A stretch of DNA of 52,681 nucleotides from Betaproteobacteria bacterium UBA2592 (GCA_002340095.1 DDKS01000066.1:1-52681), one strand, 5' to 3'; positions 16,126 through 25,892 are shown, counted from the first letter of the stretch. Numbers and translations: made by a program. Notes: generated from the letters alone by a model not told the origin.

Positions 16126-18720
16126 TCATGGAGCGGGGCTGGGAGCCGGAGCGGCCTGCATCAGGTCGGCCATGGTGGTGGCAAATCTCCGGGCGAAGGC
16201 AGCCGGATCATTCAGGCCGGCTGCACGCAGGTGTTCCCTGAGGCCGGGGTCCGGGGCCCGGGGAGGACGGCTTGCGAGTTCCACGTAGCGGCCTGCCGAG
16301 TCGGCGACCCAGGCCGAGGCGCCGGCACAGTGGAGCAGGGCGGCGGGGCGATGGGACCAGGGCAGGCTCGCAGCCAGGGCCACGAAGGGGCGGCCCATCC
16401 AGAGGCAGGTGTTCAGGGCCTGGTCCCCGGCGTCCACGGGCGGTGCCAGGCCCAGCTGGACCTCCTGCCAGTAATGGCAAAGTTCTTCCCGGGTATGGGC
16501 ATGTACGAAGCGCAGGCGCGAGGCCGCAATGCCCGACTGGGCGAATTGCCGGGTAATGTAGGCTTGAGCGCTGTCGCCCAGGTCTTTCAGATTGAGCAGC
16601 AACTGGCTCTCGGGGCTGGCCTGCAGGACCTGCGCGAATAGCCGCCAGCCATCCGGCCCGATCCGGATGGCCGGTGTCAGGCAACCCAGGGTGGGCGTGC
16701 CGGAGGTCGGGGTGATGGGGAGTTCAGGCAGATCCCAGCATTCGCCCAGTCCCGGCAGGATGATCCCGGGCAGCATGGCCGGGTCGGCAATCAGTTCTCC
16801 CTGAAGAGGCAGGCAGTTTTCTGCCAGGGCGGGCATGGGCGCTTCCCCCCAGAGCAGTTTGATCCCGGCCTGAGCCTGTATGAACAGGGACAGGCGGTCG
16901 GCCGGGCCGTAGCAGTCCAGGTCGATGAGGATGTCGGCAGGATTGGCGTTGAGGCGTTCCAGAGCCGAGTGGTCATCCAGGTCGTGGATGACCAGGGTGT
17001 GATCGGCCACCAGGGAGCAGGCCTGGGCGAAATGGCTGAGACTGGCCTGGGGGTCATTGATGATCAGGGTGGTGACGAACTGTTCCGGGGGCAGGTGGTC
17101 AAGCAGGGCTTTGAGGCGCCCTTGTTCCGCTTCCCGGGCCAAGTCACTTGTCAGGAAGGCGATCTTCCAGGGCGGAGTGGTCTTGAGGGGATGCGCTGTC
17201 TGTTCCAGTGCAGGAAGCTCGCTGGCAAGCCGCGCCTGGACTGCTCCCAGCGCCTCCACCAGGGCCTCGCCGCTGGCATCGAAGCGGGCCAGGCAACGCA
17301 CGGCCAGCAGGTCATCGGCAATGCCTTTGGAGTAGCGTAGGCAGGCCTGGGAAAACTCGGCAATGTTGCCCTGTTCCGCGAGGATCTCCAGCAAAGTGGT
17401 CTGGATGTGGGCCTGGGCGGGGGAGGGCATGTGAGCAGCCCCTTTCAGGAGGGCCAGGGCCATATCGCTTTGTTGGGTGAGATGCAGACTCCGGGCCAGA
17501 GCCGGGTAGGCCGAGAGCAGGTCGGGCTGGAGTTGTAGGGCTTCCTGCAGGTATTCGGCCGCCAGCCCGGGCTGGCCTGCCTTCAGGAAGCTTTCCCCCA
17601 GGGCTGCCTTGAGGTCGGCCCGGTCCGGGGTGATTTCCATGGCCCGGTCCATGAACGCCCTTGCCTCCTGGGGCAGCCCCTGGGCGGCGCAGATGAAGGC
17701 CAGATAGGCAGGCGGCAGGGGGTTTTCCGGCAGGGCGTCCAGGAGCGGCGCCAGGGCGTTCATGGCCGGGCCGATCTCATTGTTGTGGAAGGCGTTGACG
17801 GCCTCCTGGAGCTGGTATTCCGGTGTCCGCTGGCGCTCGGCCTGAATCCGGGCCGCCGCCTGGGTTTTCTCGATGAAATTCTCGATCTGCAGCCAAGCCT
17901 GGGTGTCGATTCTCTGGAAATACTCCGCTACCCGGAGTGGATCGACTGCTGGCGGTTTGATCTTGCCGATTTCTGATTCCTTGATGCGGAAGATGGGGTT
18001 TTTCTCCCATTTGAATTCGTCAAGATAAGGGGTGTCGATCAGGGCCACCGGGCAGCCGCAAGCCAGCGCTTCAAGTACCAGGCTGGAGGGTTCGTAGCAA
18101 TAGAAGACTTCAGATGCACGCAGTATCCCGGCGATTTCCTGGGGCGAGCGGGGAATGTGCAGACATAGACTGATGCCCTCCTGAATGAGGGTGGGACTGA
18201 TGTCCCGGCCCGTCCGGAAATATTTGTTGGCGTAGTAACAGAAGCCCTGGCGTTGCGGCGGAGCGTCACGATCGTTGAAAATCCTCCGGTCGATGATGGG
18301 AATGTTGAGTTTGTCCGCAACAATGCTGGAATCAAGCATCCAGTCGTCCCAATAGAAAAGAATTTCCTCTTTCGCATAGGATGTCTCGCCTCCCAGATGG
18401 CCTGGTTTGTTCAGGATCCAGCGGGCGACGACGGAAAGTCCGAGCAGGTTGCCGTGGGCTACTTCCGGGTAGACGCCTATGGGTACGCAACCGGAGGCTT
18501 TGTGCCGTTTGACGACATCCTGTGTCAGTTCCGGGGTCCTAAGATAAGGGTTGGTACCGCCTGGTTCGGTGGCGATGTAGGCTTCGTACCCGGCCTCATT
18601 CAGGGCGTGACAGAAATAATGCAGGGCACGTACCCCCCCGGAAGTCTGCCGAAAGGCTGGTGAGGCGATGTAATAGGGGTGGCTGGTGCGTTCAAAGAAG
18701 CTTTTGGGTCGGGAAGACAT
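16126..18720 (-). CDS. Fusion glycosyltransferase: GT-B-like domain, TPRs and GT41-like domain
   Basis: An 864-residue protein in three parts. Residues 14-240 resemble a GT-B glycosyltransferase (TSGGVRALHYFCHALNEAGY early; EPSSLVLEALACGCPVALID as the sugar-nucleotide loop). Residues about 300-460 are TPRs. Residues about 515-850 align with the GT41 domain of the neighbour at 12903-15299. In that domain the essential His becomes Glu530, the Lys becomes Arg686, and the GGTTG loop reads DAGDQ. The C-terminal domain is therefore probably not catalytic and may bind protein or sugar. The first domain could be active. It lies 37 bases after the interrupted GT2 gene. Confidence 0.85.
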   Translation of the reverse strand: MSSRPKSFFERTSHPYYIASPAFRQTSGGVRALHYFCHALNEAGYEAYIATEPGGTNPYLRTPELTQDVVKRHKASGCVPIGVYPEVAHGNLLGLSVVARWILNKPGHLGGETSYAKEEILFYWDDWMLDSSIVADKLNIPIIDRRIFNDRDAPPQRQGFCYYANKYFRTGRDISPTLIQEGISLCLHIPRSPQEIAGILRASEVFYCYEPSSLVLEALACGCPVALIDTPYLDEFKWEKNPIFRIKESEIGKIKPPAVDPLRVAEYFQRIDTQAWLQIENFIEKTQAAARIQAERQRTPEYQLQEAVNAFHNNEIGPAMNALAPLLDALPENPLPPAYLAFICAAQGLPQEARAFMDRAMEITPDRADLKAALGESFLKAGQPGLAAEYLQEALQLQPDLLSAYPALARSLHLTQQSDMALALLKGAAHMPSPAQAHIQTTLLEILAEQGNIAEFSQACLRYSKGIADDLLAVRCLARFDASGEALVEALGAVQARLASELPALEQTAHPLKTTPPWKIAFLTSDLAREAEQGRLKALLDHLPPEQFVTTLIINDPQASLSHFAQACSLVADHTLVIHDLDDHSALERLNANPADILIDLDCYGPADRLSLFIQAQAGIKLLWGEAPMPALAENCLPLQGELIADPAMLPGIILPGLGECWDLPELPITPTSGTPTLGCLTPAIRIGPDGWRLFAQVLQASPESQLLLNLKDLGDSAQAYITRQFAQSGIAASRLRFVHAHTREELCHYWQEVQLGLAPPVDAGDQALNTCLWMGRPFVALAASLPWSHRPAALLHCAGASAWVADSAGRYVELASRPPRAPDPGLREHLRAAGLNDPAAFARRFATTMADLMQAAPAPSPAP

Positions 18721-18757
18721 GGTGTCGGGCCTGTGTGGGTGTCCGGTCTACGCCGGC

Positions 18758-20185
18758 TTAGTCGGTAATGGGCCTGAGGCGTTGGCGCGAGTAAAACTCC
18801 TGATCCAGGGCCAGGTCTTTCCAGGACAGGGTTTTGGCGTCCGGGTTCAGGCTGTGAATGAACTCATGCAGGTAGGCATCCTGGTCCCGCTCGGAACTGA
18901 GGATGACGTAATCGACGGCCTTGCCTTGGGATTTCAGCCATTCAGGGGGGCGGATGGGGGTGCCGAGCATCGTCTGATGCTGGCGGGTGATGTTGGAATC
19001 GATGCAGCACAGGACATTCAGGTTGCGTTCTCGGGCTTCGTTGATGAGCAGGGCAGACACCAGGGCGCTGCCCAGGATGACGATGTGCGATCCTTCCGGA
19101 AGGGGGGCGAGCAGGTTTTTCTGCGCTTGCCGCATGCAGGCCCAATGGAACAGGGCATGGGTTGCCGTCGGATGTTCCTCTCCCGGTGCTGTGAGGGCCT
19201 GGAAGATTTCGTCTCCGTATTTCCTTGTTTGTGAAAGGAAAATCCGTAGGGGCAGTAATGGTGGTGCCGCTTGGCTGTTTTGTTCCAGCGCCCTGCAAGC
19301 CTTGTCGAACAGTTTCTTGAGCTTGGCCCGTGCGGCGGGAGTAAGCTGTGGTGTGGTGGTGTGGATGATTTCGTGCTGGGCCGTGAAGCGGGCGATGTGG
19401 CTATCCAGCAAGGGGGCCACCTGTTCCCGCTCAGGCAGCTTGCCGGCAAAGCGGCGCAGGGTCTTGTAGGTGTTGACAATGCCGAGGGACAGGTGAGTAC
19501 GGTTCGAATCCTGGGCCCCGTGCTTGCGATACTTGAGCAGGGGTTCGTTCAAGAAGGCCACGGGGCCGAAGGTGTTCATCAGGGCGGGAATCAGCACGTC
19601 GTCACCGCCATGGGTCTTGGGCAGCCGTTTACTCAGTTCCTGGTCGTAATACAGTCTGTCCATCTGCCGTCGCGGATACCGCTCTCTGGCGAACATCATG
19701 GTACTGGGGAGAGGTCACAGATTTTCCGAGGGGAAGCGGGCAATGAATTCACCGCGGTCATAAATCCTGTCGCGGCCCGGTGGAGTGAAATATTCCTGGA
19801 TGGTGTTACCGTCCTGATCGATGGTGCTGGTGTTCGTCCATACGGCAGTCATGCCCGGATGGGCATCCATGATGGCCATCTGCTTGGCCAGCATGGTCGG
19901 CTGCATCACGTCGTCGTCATGGGTGATGATGATGCGTTTCCCGCGAGCAATCTTTAGGGCGGAAATTCCATTGAACAGGACTTCAAGGCCCGGAGGGTTG
20001 CGTACGTAGCGGATGCGCCGATCGTGGATGCCGAGTACCACTGCGGGAGTGTCGTCGGTGCTGCCATTGTCCAGGATGAGGAATTCGAAATCCTGGTAGG
20101 TCTGGGTCAGGATGCCTTGCATGGCTTCCCGCAGGTAGTGGGATCGGTTGTAGGTTAGCAGGGCAACGGTCAGGGGGATGGCCAC
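18758..20185 (-). pseudogene. Family 2 glycosyltransferase interrupted by one in-frame TGA
   Basis: Two open frames, 20185-19715 (156 residues) and 19699-18758, are in the same frame and separated only by a TGA at 19715-19717 and five sense codons. The first half has the GT2 start (PLTVALLTYNRSHYLREAMQ), DNGSTDDTP and HDDDV. The second continues with GGDDVLIPALMNTFGPVAFL and LLKYRKHG, as in intact GT2 enzymes, and ends in a Rossmann-like segment (IVILGSALVSALLINEA) resembling PglD N-terminal domains. The whole would be 475 residues with one stop. The TGA is followed by C, a weak stop context, so read-through is possible. A sequencing error or true nonsense mutation are the simpler options. 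Confidence 0.85.
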
Positions 20186-20321
20186 GTCATGCCTTTCTGA
20201 TCATGGTCAAGCGCAAGCAACGCTCCTGCCTCTGCCGGAGCTGGGCTGTTCTGGTTTGCAACGAGGAGAGGCAGACAGGTAGGGCCACAAACTGCCAGTG
20301 TGAGGGAACGAGCGGCTGGCC

Positions 20322-21242
20322 TCATGGGGAGCAGGCCAGCAGCGGCAGGGTGACGCCTAGTTGCTCGATGGGTTCGCAGCGGTATCCATAGCGGCTGAGG
20401 GCGTCAATGCACTGGCGGTTCGTCAGCACGCCGTTTACCAGATGGGTTTCGATGATGATCCTGGGCCGGAATCTCCGGAAGAAGCTGTCATCATCGAAGA
20501 TCAGGGCTTCCGCGCCTTCAATGTCGCATTTGACGAAGTCGACCCGGGATACACCGAAGTCATCGGCCAGTTTGCTTAAGGTGTAAGACCTGACCAGCGC
20601 TCGGGAACCGCGCTCCATGCCGATGATTTCGGTGGCGGAGGCGCCCATGTTCCCATCGCTGGAAAAATCCAGTCCCTCACAATGGTTCCACATGGCCCCG
20701 TGCACGAGGGAAATTTCCTGATCCGTCAGTTTTCTGTAGAGGGCGAGATTTTCTCTGATCGTCTCGATGTTCTGGGTGTCTGCATCAATGGCAATCACAT
20801 GGCCTGGGCGGCCAACCTTCTCCTTGAACAGGATGCTGGTGAGGCCAGAGTATGCCCCCAGGTCGAAGACGGTATCCCCGGTCTGCAGGTTGGCAAAATC
20901 CTGATACTGCAAGCTGGTGACCATGGGTTCGGCCAGAGAGGTGAACTTGACCGGCATCAGGTCGAAACCCACCACATGGTGGTGGCGGGGCAGGGAATAG
21001 TCCACCAGGGCGTAGCCGTGCCAGTCCAGGGGTTTTACGGCGCTGAAGTAATAATCGAAAGATGTGATGATGGCATTGATGTAGGCCCAGTGCTGGATGG
21101 CCAGCCGGACTATCCTGTCCGGATCCTTCTTGATGAAATCCAGGTAATGCCCGGTGCTCCTGATTTCGATGCCGTTTTCAGCCGCCGTGTTTTGCAGCGG
21201 ATGGCTGAGCATGGGGTACAAGTAATCAATTTGTCGGCGCAT
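20322..21242 (-). CDS. FkbM family SAM-dependent methyltransferase
   Basis: About 306 residues from the ATG at 21242; the longer frame starts with TTG. The SAM-binding motif is DTVFDLGAYSGLTSILFKEK, followed by VIAIDADTQNIETIRENLAL and the FkbM signature VDFVKCDIEGAEALIFDDD. FkbM enzymes methylate hydroxyls on sugars and natural products. It lies between the NeuB-like gene and the interrupted glycosyltransferase in the leftward operon, so a sugar O-methyltransferase role is inferred. A 7-bp inverted repeat spans its stop codon; the 136-base gap beyond is the longest inside the operon and holds no open frame. Confidence 0.88.
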   Translation of the reverse strand: MRRQIDYLYPMLSHPLQNTAAENGIEIRSTGHYLDFIKKDPDRIVRLAIQHWAYINAIITSFDYYFSAVKPLDWHGYALVDYSLPRHHHVVGFDLMPVKFTSLAEPMVTSLQYQDFANLQTGDTVFDLGAYSGLTSILFKEKVGRPGHVIAIDADTQNIETIRENLALYRKLTDQEISLVHGAMWNHCEGLDFSSDGNMGASATEIIGMERGSRALVRSYTLSKLADDFGVSRVDFVKCDIEGAEALIFDDDSFFRRFRPRIIIETHLVNGVLTNRQCIDALSRYGYRCEPIEQLGVTLPLLACSP

Positions 21243-21311
21243 GGGCAATTTCTAGCGTGATGGTTCTGGTGGAATGGGGTTGCAGGGGGCATCCTGCCAT
21301 ACAGGATAGGT

Positions 21312-22421
21312 TCATGCGCCTCGCTCTTCGATGAGTTTGCGCAGAGCAGGGTTTTCAGCATAAGGGCCATCGATGTGATGAATCGTCAGGGCCTGATCGG
21401 CCTGGAGGCTGGCGGTCAGGCGTTCCCCGTTCATGACTTCGCGACAGGAAAGCTGCCCTTTTTGCAGGGGAACTGCGAGGTAGAAATCTCTGCTGAATGT
21501 CTCACTTGTCAAAACGTAGCCGACGGGCAAGTCGCGTTTCGCGTACACACCGCGGACTAGCGCATCCAGGTAGGTGATTTCCTTCGTGGAGCAGATGCGC
21601 CGGCCTGAATCGCTCCCGCCGCACATGGCTCGGGCCTTGTGGTATGCCTTGAACCAGGTGTCGATCTGTTCCGGTAGGGAGCAGTAGGGCGACACCGGAA
21701 CCCCTTGGTAGTCGATGTCGATATGCCGTTCCCAGGTACGAGCCCCCTTGGCATAGCTGATGTACATGGAGGCATCCCAGGAGCGGTATTCGTGGGTGGA
21801 GAAGCCGATCACATGGTCTGGGTAGCGCTGGCGGAGATAGTCGATCTGGTTCATTTCCAGATCATCGTCTTCGGACGGATAAAGAGAGACGCAGTGGTTC
21901 AGGGCCAGGGGAATGTTGCGTTTCTCGAAGAAGGCCACGATGTCGTCCAGATTCTTCTCCGAGGCCCCGCCGGAAGATACGATGACGGGCAGTTTTTTTG
22001 AGGCGATTTTCTCGATCAACGGCCAGTCTGCGACATCGGAACTGGCGATTTTGATGATAGGCATACCGAACTCGACACAAAGATCCACCGAGCGTTCGTC
22101 AAAAGGGGTCGCCATTGGAATGACTGCCAGTTTCCGGATCTCTTCCACCATCCGGGCGAAGTCAGCCTTCGAGAGCTTGGTGTCCTCGGTTTTCTTGATG
22201 TAACGGATATCCTGGTTGCCCTTGAAGTCCTTGTGGATGAATTCTTCAACGTCCCGGAACTGCAGCTTGATGGCTGCTTTTACATTGTTGTAGCGAACTA
22301 CGGTAGCGTGATCACGAATGATCTTCAGCCCTCGCTCCAAGCTTCCCCAGTGGTTGTTGGCGAGTTCGAGAACGAACAGGTTTTCAAATATTTCATTATG
22401 TTTTTTTAGGGATGAATTCAT
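21312..22421 (-). CDS. NeuB family sialic/nonulosonic acid synthase
   Basis: A 369-residue NeuB-type enzyme. A TIM-barrel domain carries the family motifs VLELANNHWGSLERG, KLQFRD, MATPFDERSVDLCVEFGMPI, IKIASSD and LNHCVSLYPS. A SAF/antifreeze-like domain follows (GVYAKRDLPVGYVLTSE). NeuB enzymes condense phosphoenolpyruvate with a six-carbon N-acetyl sugar to make sialic, legionaminic or pseudaminic acid. No CMP-sugar synthetase (NeuA/PseF) or UDP-GlcNAc dehydratase (PseB/LegB) is in the window, so the precursor must come from elsewhere, or the enzyme makes a different acid. The motifs do not fix which. Confidence 0.88.
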   Translation of the reverse strand: MNSSLKKHNEIFENLFVLELANNHWGSLERGLKIIRDHATVVRYNNVKAAIKLQFRDVEEFIHKDFKGNQDIRYIKKTEDTKLSKADFARMVEEIRKLAVIPMATPFDERSVDLCVEFGMPIIKIASSDVADWPLIEKIASKKLPVIVSSGGASEKNLDDIVAFFEKRNIPLALNHCVSLYPSEDDDLEMNQIDYLRQRYPDHVIGFSTHEYRSWDASMYISYAKGARTWERHIDIDYQGVPVSPYCSLPEQIDTWFKAYHKARAMCGGSDSGRRICSTKEITYLDALVRGVYAKRDLPVGYVLTSETFSRDFYLAVPLQKGQLSCREVMNGERLTASLQADQALTIHHIDGPYAENPALRKLIEERGA

Positions 22422-22473
22422 AAAAGCCGTTCAGAGAGCAGTTGAGTGTTCGAATGGTACATCGCAGTGCAGA

Positions 22474-24267
22474 TCAGCGTGCTGTGGCAGTGATCCGAGC
22501 TGCCTCGTGGCGGAGCTGTTCCAGTTCGGATTGTGGTAGGAAGGGGAACATGTCGTCCAGTTCCGGGGTTGCGAAACCGCCATCCGGCAGGGCTCTGGAT
22601 TTGATCCGCGGCTCAAAACCGGCTTCGGGGGCCACATGGACGTCAATGAGGAGAGGGCCGTTTTCTCCGAGTGCCTTGTCCAGGGTGGGAATGTCCGCAG
22701 GGGAGGCAATGGTGACTGCCCGTATGGCATACGCAACTGCCACTTTCGCGAAATCGGGGAATTCAACTCCGGAAGCGGGAGTGGCGCCGATGATGCGGCC
22801 AAAGAAATTTTCGTGGGTCTGGCGGATGGAAAGATAGCCCCCATTGTTGATGAGTACGATGACTACGTTGAGTCCCAGGGTTTTCAGGGTCTGCAATTCC
22901 TGTATGTTCATCTGCAGGCTACCGTCGCCAGCGAAACAGACTACCCGGCGTTTGTCGGCCGCCATTGCAGCACCGATGGCAGCAGGCAGATCGTAGCCCA
23001 TGGAGGCTGCTCCAGAATTGCTGAACATCCGTTGCTCCGGGCGCAATTTGCCAACCTGGAAAGGTATGATGCAGGCGGAAGCGTTGCCACAAACAACGAT
23101 GTCGTTTTCGCGCAGTTGTTCGAAAACCCGTTTTACCAGGGCATAGGGATGCAGGGAGCTGCCAAGAGCCTCTGGGCCTGAAAAGACTGGATAGCGGGAT
23201 CGTATGGAGCGGCACCAGTCGGCCCAGGGGGTGTAGTCAGGCAATCGCGCGGCGTCGCAGATCTGCTTGATGGCAGCGAGGAAAGCCCCTGCATCCGCAG
23301 TAATGCTTAACTCTGTCTGGACCAGGGGCTTTTGCAGTTCGGCCGGATCGATGTCTACCTGAATGATCCGGGCATTTCTGGCGAAGCTGCTCCAGTTGTA
23401 ACTGACCTGACGGATATTGAGGCGGGAACCCAGTACCAGCACCAGGTCGGCATTCTGGGTGCAGAAATTGCCGGCCCGGGTGCCGATGGTGCCAGGACGA
23501 CCGGCAAAGAGCGGGTGGTCACTGGCGATCAGGTCGTGGGTCCAGGCCGTTGCTATCGGAATGCCATGCTGTTCGGCAAACTCGAGCAGGGCTGGGCCGG
23601 CTCCGGCCAGCCGTACGCCGGTGCCTGCGAGAATGAGGGGGCGATGGGACTGGCTGAGCAGGGTGTGAACTCGCTTGCAGTCGGCTATCAACGTTTCGGG
23701 ATTCGGGAGCGAAATCGGCTCCGGGGCAGGCAGGGGAGGGCATTCTGCTGCCTGGATATCGATGGGGATATCGAGCCAACTGGGGCCGGGGCGTCCGCTG
23801 GTGGCCTGACGCAGGGCTTCGGGGAGCAGGCGTGCCAGCGCGGCAGGGCTGTCCACGCTGGCGGCGAATTTGGTGACAGGTCTTGCCATGGCGATGATGG
23901 GGCCTTCCTGGTCGCCCAGTTGGCGCAGACCCGGCACTGGGGTGTAGTCAAGGCAGGTTTCGCGCTTCACCTGCCCGCTGAGGACGAGCATCGGGATCGA
24001 GTCCGTGAAAGCACCAAACACTCCATTCAAGGCATTGATGCCGCCGGGGCCTGTCGTGACCATGACGACTGCCGGTTTGCCGGAAATACGGGCGTAGCCT
24101 TCGGCCGCCATGGCACAGGCCTGCTCATGGTGCATGAAGGTGCAGCGCAGCCGGGGATGGCTGCCGAGGGCCTGGTTCAGATACATGGCACCCCCGCCGG
24201 TGACGGTGAAAATCTGCTCTATGCCTTGTTCGGCCAGCCAGTCGGCAATGCGTTCGGAAAGTCTCAT
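22474..24267 (-). CDS. Thiamine diphosphate enzyme of the acetolactate synthase superfamily
   Basis: A 597-residue ThDP enzyme with three domains. The N-terminal pyrimidine-binding domain has catalytic Glu48 in MHHEQACAMAAEGYAR. The central domain is DHS-like (RPLILAGTGVRLAGAGPALL). The C-terminal domain has the ThDP/metal motif GDGS (447-450) through NN (474-475). It resembles acetohydroxyacid synthase but sits inside a sugar operon without a regulatory subunit. Because the operon also encodes RfbF and RfbH, a role like YerE is attractive; YerE adds a two-carbon unit from pyruvate to CDP-4-keto-3,6-dideoxyglucose. That is inference, and another decarboxylase or transferase role is possible. 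Confidence 0.85.
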   Translation of the reverse strand: MRLSERIADWLAEQGIEQIFTVTGGGAMYLNQALGSHPRLRCTFMHHEQACAMAAEGYARISGKPAVVMVTTGPGGINALNGVFGAFTDSIPMLVLSGQVKRETCLDYTPVPGLRQLGDQEGPIIAMARPVTKFAASVDSPAALARLLPEALRQATSGRPGPSWLDIPIDIQAAECPPLPAPEPISLPNPETLIADCKRVHTLLSQSHRPLILAGTGVRLAGAGPALLEFAEQHGIPIATAWTHDLIASDHPLFAGRPGTIGTRAGNFCTQNADLVLVLGSRLNIRQVSYNWSSFARNARIIQVDIDPAELQKPLVQTELSITADAGAFLAAIKQICDAARLPDYTPWADWCRSIRSRYPVFSGPEALGSSLHPYALVKRVFEQLRENDIVVCGNASACIIPFQVGKLRPEQRMFSNSGAASMGYDLPAAIGAAMAADKRRVVCFAGDGSLQMNIQELQTLKTLGLNVVIVLINNGGYLSIRQTHENFFGRIIGATPASGVEFPDFAKVAVAYAIRAVTIASPADIPTLDKALGENGPLLIDVHVAPEAGFEPRIKSRALPDGGFATPELDDMFPFLPQSELEQLRHEAARITATAR

Positions 24268-24351
24268 GCAGGGATCGGTTTGCTTGTTTGTTAATAGGAT
24301 TTCGGCTGAAACCCGGCAGGGTTTAGCGGTGGGGGCATCCTGACCCCCGCA

Positions 24352-25293
24352 TCAGCTGCCAGCAGAGGGGCCGGAGGCGGGGGGGCAAGGGCGTCGGGCC
24401 AGCAGGCCCATGATTTCCTTGGGACCGGCGCTCAGGGTATGGCGGTCCATGCAGTGCAGGCCGGCCCGTTCCAGCAGACGGATCAGGGCATCGGAGCTGA
24501 AGAAGTTGATGTGCTCGTGCCAGTGGTGTTTGCGGGTCGCCAGTTCGCGACTATGGGGGAATTCGCGCATCAGGGCTTCATGGGGAACTTCCAGATACAG
24601 CAGGGTTTCCGCGCCCAGGGCGGGAAGCATGGCTTCGAGGAGTTCGAGGGGGTAGGGGACGTGTTCCAGCACTTGGCTGCAGACTATCAGGTCGTAATGC
24701 CGGCGTCCTAGGTCTGCCGGGTTGGCCGGCTCTGCCCCAGGAACGCAGGGGACGGTGGAGATGTCGTGGATGTGCAGGATGGGGCTCTGTCCGAGGAAAG
24801 GGGTGTTGATGCCACTGCCTCCACCCCAGTCGAGTACGGCAGGTTGTGGTGGCAGATGCGGGGCAAGCCATTGCTCTACTTGACTGATGTAGGCAGCACG
24901 GTTCTTGAAACCTTGAGCTACTGTAGCCGCATATCCGGGCTCGAAGCGGTCCCGTTCCCGGGTGTAACGTTCATCCCGATAGCCGTCATAGAGCGAAGCC
25001 ATCTGGATATCGGTGAAACGATAGTCAAGAAAAAGCAGGCCGCATTCCTGGCACTGCAGTGAATTGCACAAGGTGTAGGCCATTCCCGGGCGTAGGTCCC
25101 GGAATCCCCATTCAGGCCGTATCTCAAGGGGTTCGTGGCCGAATACCCGGTAGGCGACAAAGGGCATCAGTACCGCAGGGGACTTCACCAAATGCTGGCT
25201 GTCGCAGCAAACGCAGCGGCGGGCGATCAGGTCGCGAGCTTCTGTCTTGGGGGGCATGGCAGTTTCCGTTGATGGGCCTTGCATGGGGCTCAT
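24352..25293 (-). CDS. Class I SAM methyltransferase with N-terminal zinc finger
   Basis: A 313-residue protein. An N-terminal Cys pair (CVCC at about 27-30) and a second pair in CQECGLLF (about 80-87) form a probable zinc ribbon like that of sugar C-methyltransferases and O-antigen methyltransferases. The SAM motif is VLDWGGGSGINTPFL, with DLIVCSQVLEHVPYPLELLE after it. The HHWHEHINFFS segment is common in this family. The start overlaps the APS kinase stop (ATGA). Nucleotide-sugar or glycan methylation is inferred from context. The position methylated cannot be read from sequence. Confidence 0.83.
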   Translation of the reverse strand: MSPMQGPSTETAMPPKTEARDLIARRCVCCDSQHLVKSPAVLMPFVAYRVFGHEPLEIRPEWGFRDLRPGMAYTLCNSLQCQECGLLFLDYRFTDIQMASLYDGYRDERYTRERDRFEPGYAATVAQGFKNRAAYISQVEQWLAPHLPPQPAVLDWGGGSGINTPFLGQSPILHIHDISTVPCVPGAEPANPADLGRRHYDLIVCSQVLEHVPYPLELLEAMLPALGAETLLYLEVPHEALMREFPHSRELATRKHHWHEHINFFSSDALIRLLERAGLHCMDRHTLSAGPKEIMGLLARRPCPPASGPSAGS

Positions 25294-25892
25294 GCCCTCG
25301 GGGATAACGGAATGTTATGCAAGACATAATCAAGCAGTTTGGCCAGGCTCTGGGAGACTGAGTCCTGCCGGGTGTCTATTTTCAGCTCGCAGGTATCTGG
25401 GGGTTCGTAGGGGGCGGAAAGGCCGGTCATGTTGTTCAAGAGTCCCGAGTTGGCTTTTTGATACAGTCCCTTGGGGTCGCGCGCGGTACAGGTGGCCAGG
25501 TCGGCATCCACGTGCACTTCGTGGAAGGCATGTCGGCAGGCCTGTCTGGCTTTCAGGCGGTCCGCCTTGTAGGGGGAAATGAAGGCGCAGATGCACAAGA
25601 GTCCCGCATCGGCAAAGAGGGCTGCCACCTCGCCCACGCGCCGGATGTTTTCGCTGCGTGCTTCGGGGGAAAAGCCCAGGTCCGAGTTCAGGCCGTGCCG
25701 GACATTGTCACCGTCGAGCACGTAACAGGAATAGCCCAGTTCCATGAGCTTTTGCTCTAAGGCCATGGCCAGGGTGGACTTGCCTGCCGCCGAGAGTCCC
25801 GTCAGCCAGATCACCGCGCCGGCATGGCCATAGTGGCGCTGCCGGTCGGCGCTGCTCAATCGGTGGGATACCGCCTGGATCAGTGGTGTCAT
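25290..25892 (-). CDS. cysC: Adenylylsulfate (APS) kinase
   Basis: A 200-residue APS kinase of usual length, starting at the ATG at 25892. The P-loop is GLSAAGKST (32-40). It is followed by LDGDNVRHGLNSDLGFS, the APS-binding motif, then CAFISPYK and KGLYQKANSG. It phosphorylates APS to PAPS, the sulfate donor. There is no sulfate adenylyltransferase (cysDN) or PAPS reductase beside it. Instead it overlaps the sulfotransferase gene upstream (ATGA), so its job is probably to feed PAPS to that enzyme rather than to cysteine synthesis. It also overlaps the downstream methyltransferase gene. Confidence 0.94.
   Translation of the reverse strand: MTPLIQAVSHRLSSADRQRHYGHAGAVIWLTGLSAAGKSTLAMALEQKLMELGYSCYVLDGDNVRHGLNSDLGFSPEARSENIRRVGEVAALFADAGLLCICAFISPYKADRLKARQACRHAFHEVHVDADLATCTARDPKGLYQKANSGLLNNMTGLSAPYEPPDTCELKIDTRQDSVSQSLAKLLDYVLHNIPLSPRA

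Noticed and set aside
19690..19717. The in-frame TGA as a selenocysteine codon
   Set aside because: A glycosyltransferase has no known need for selenocysteine. The weak CTCTC/GAGAG pairing downstream lacks features of a bacterial SECIS that I could recognise.
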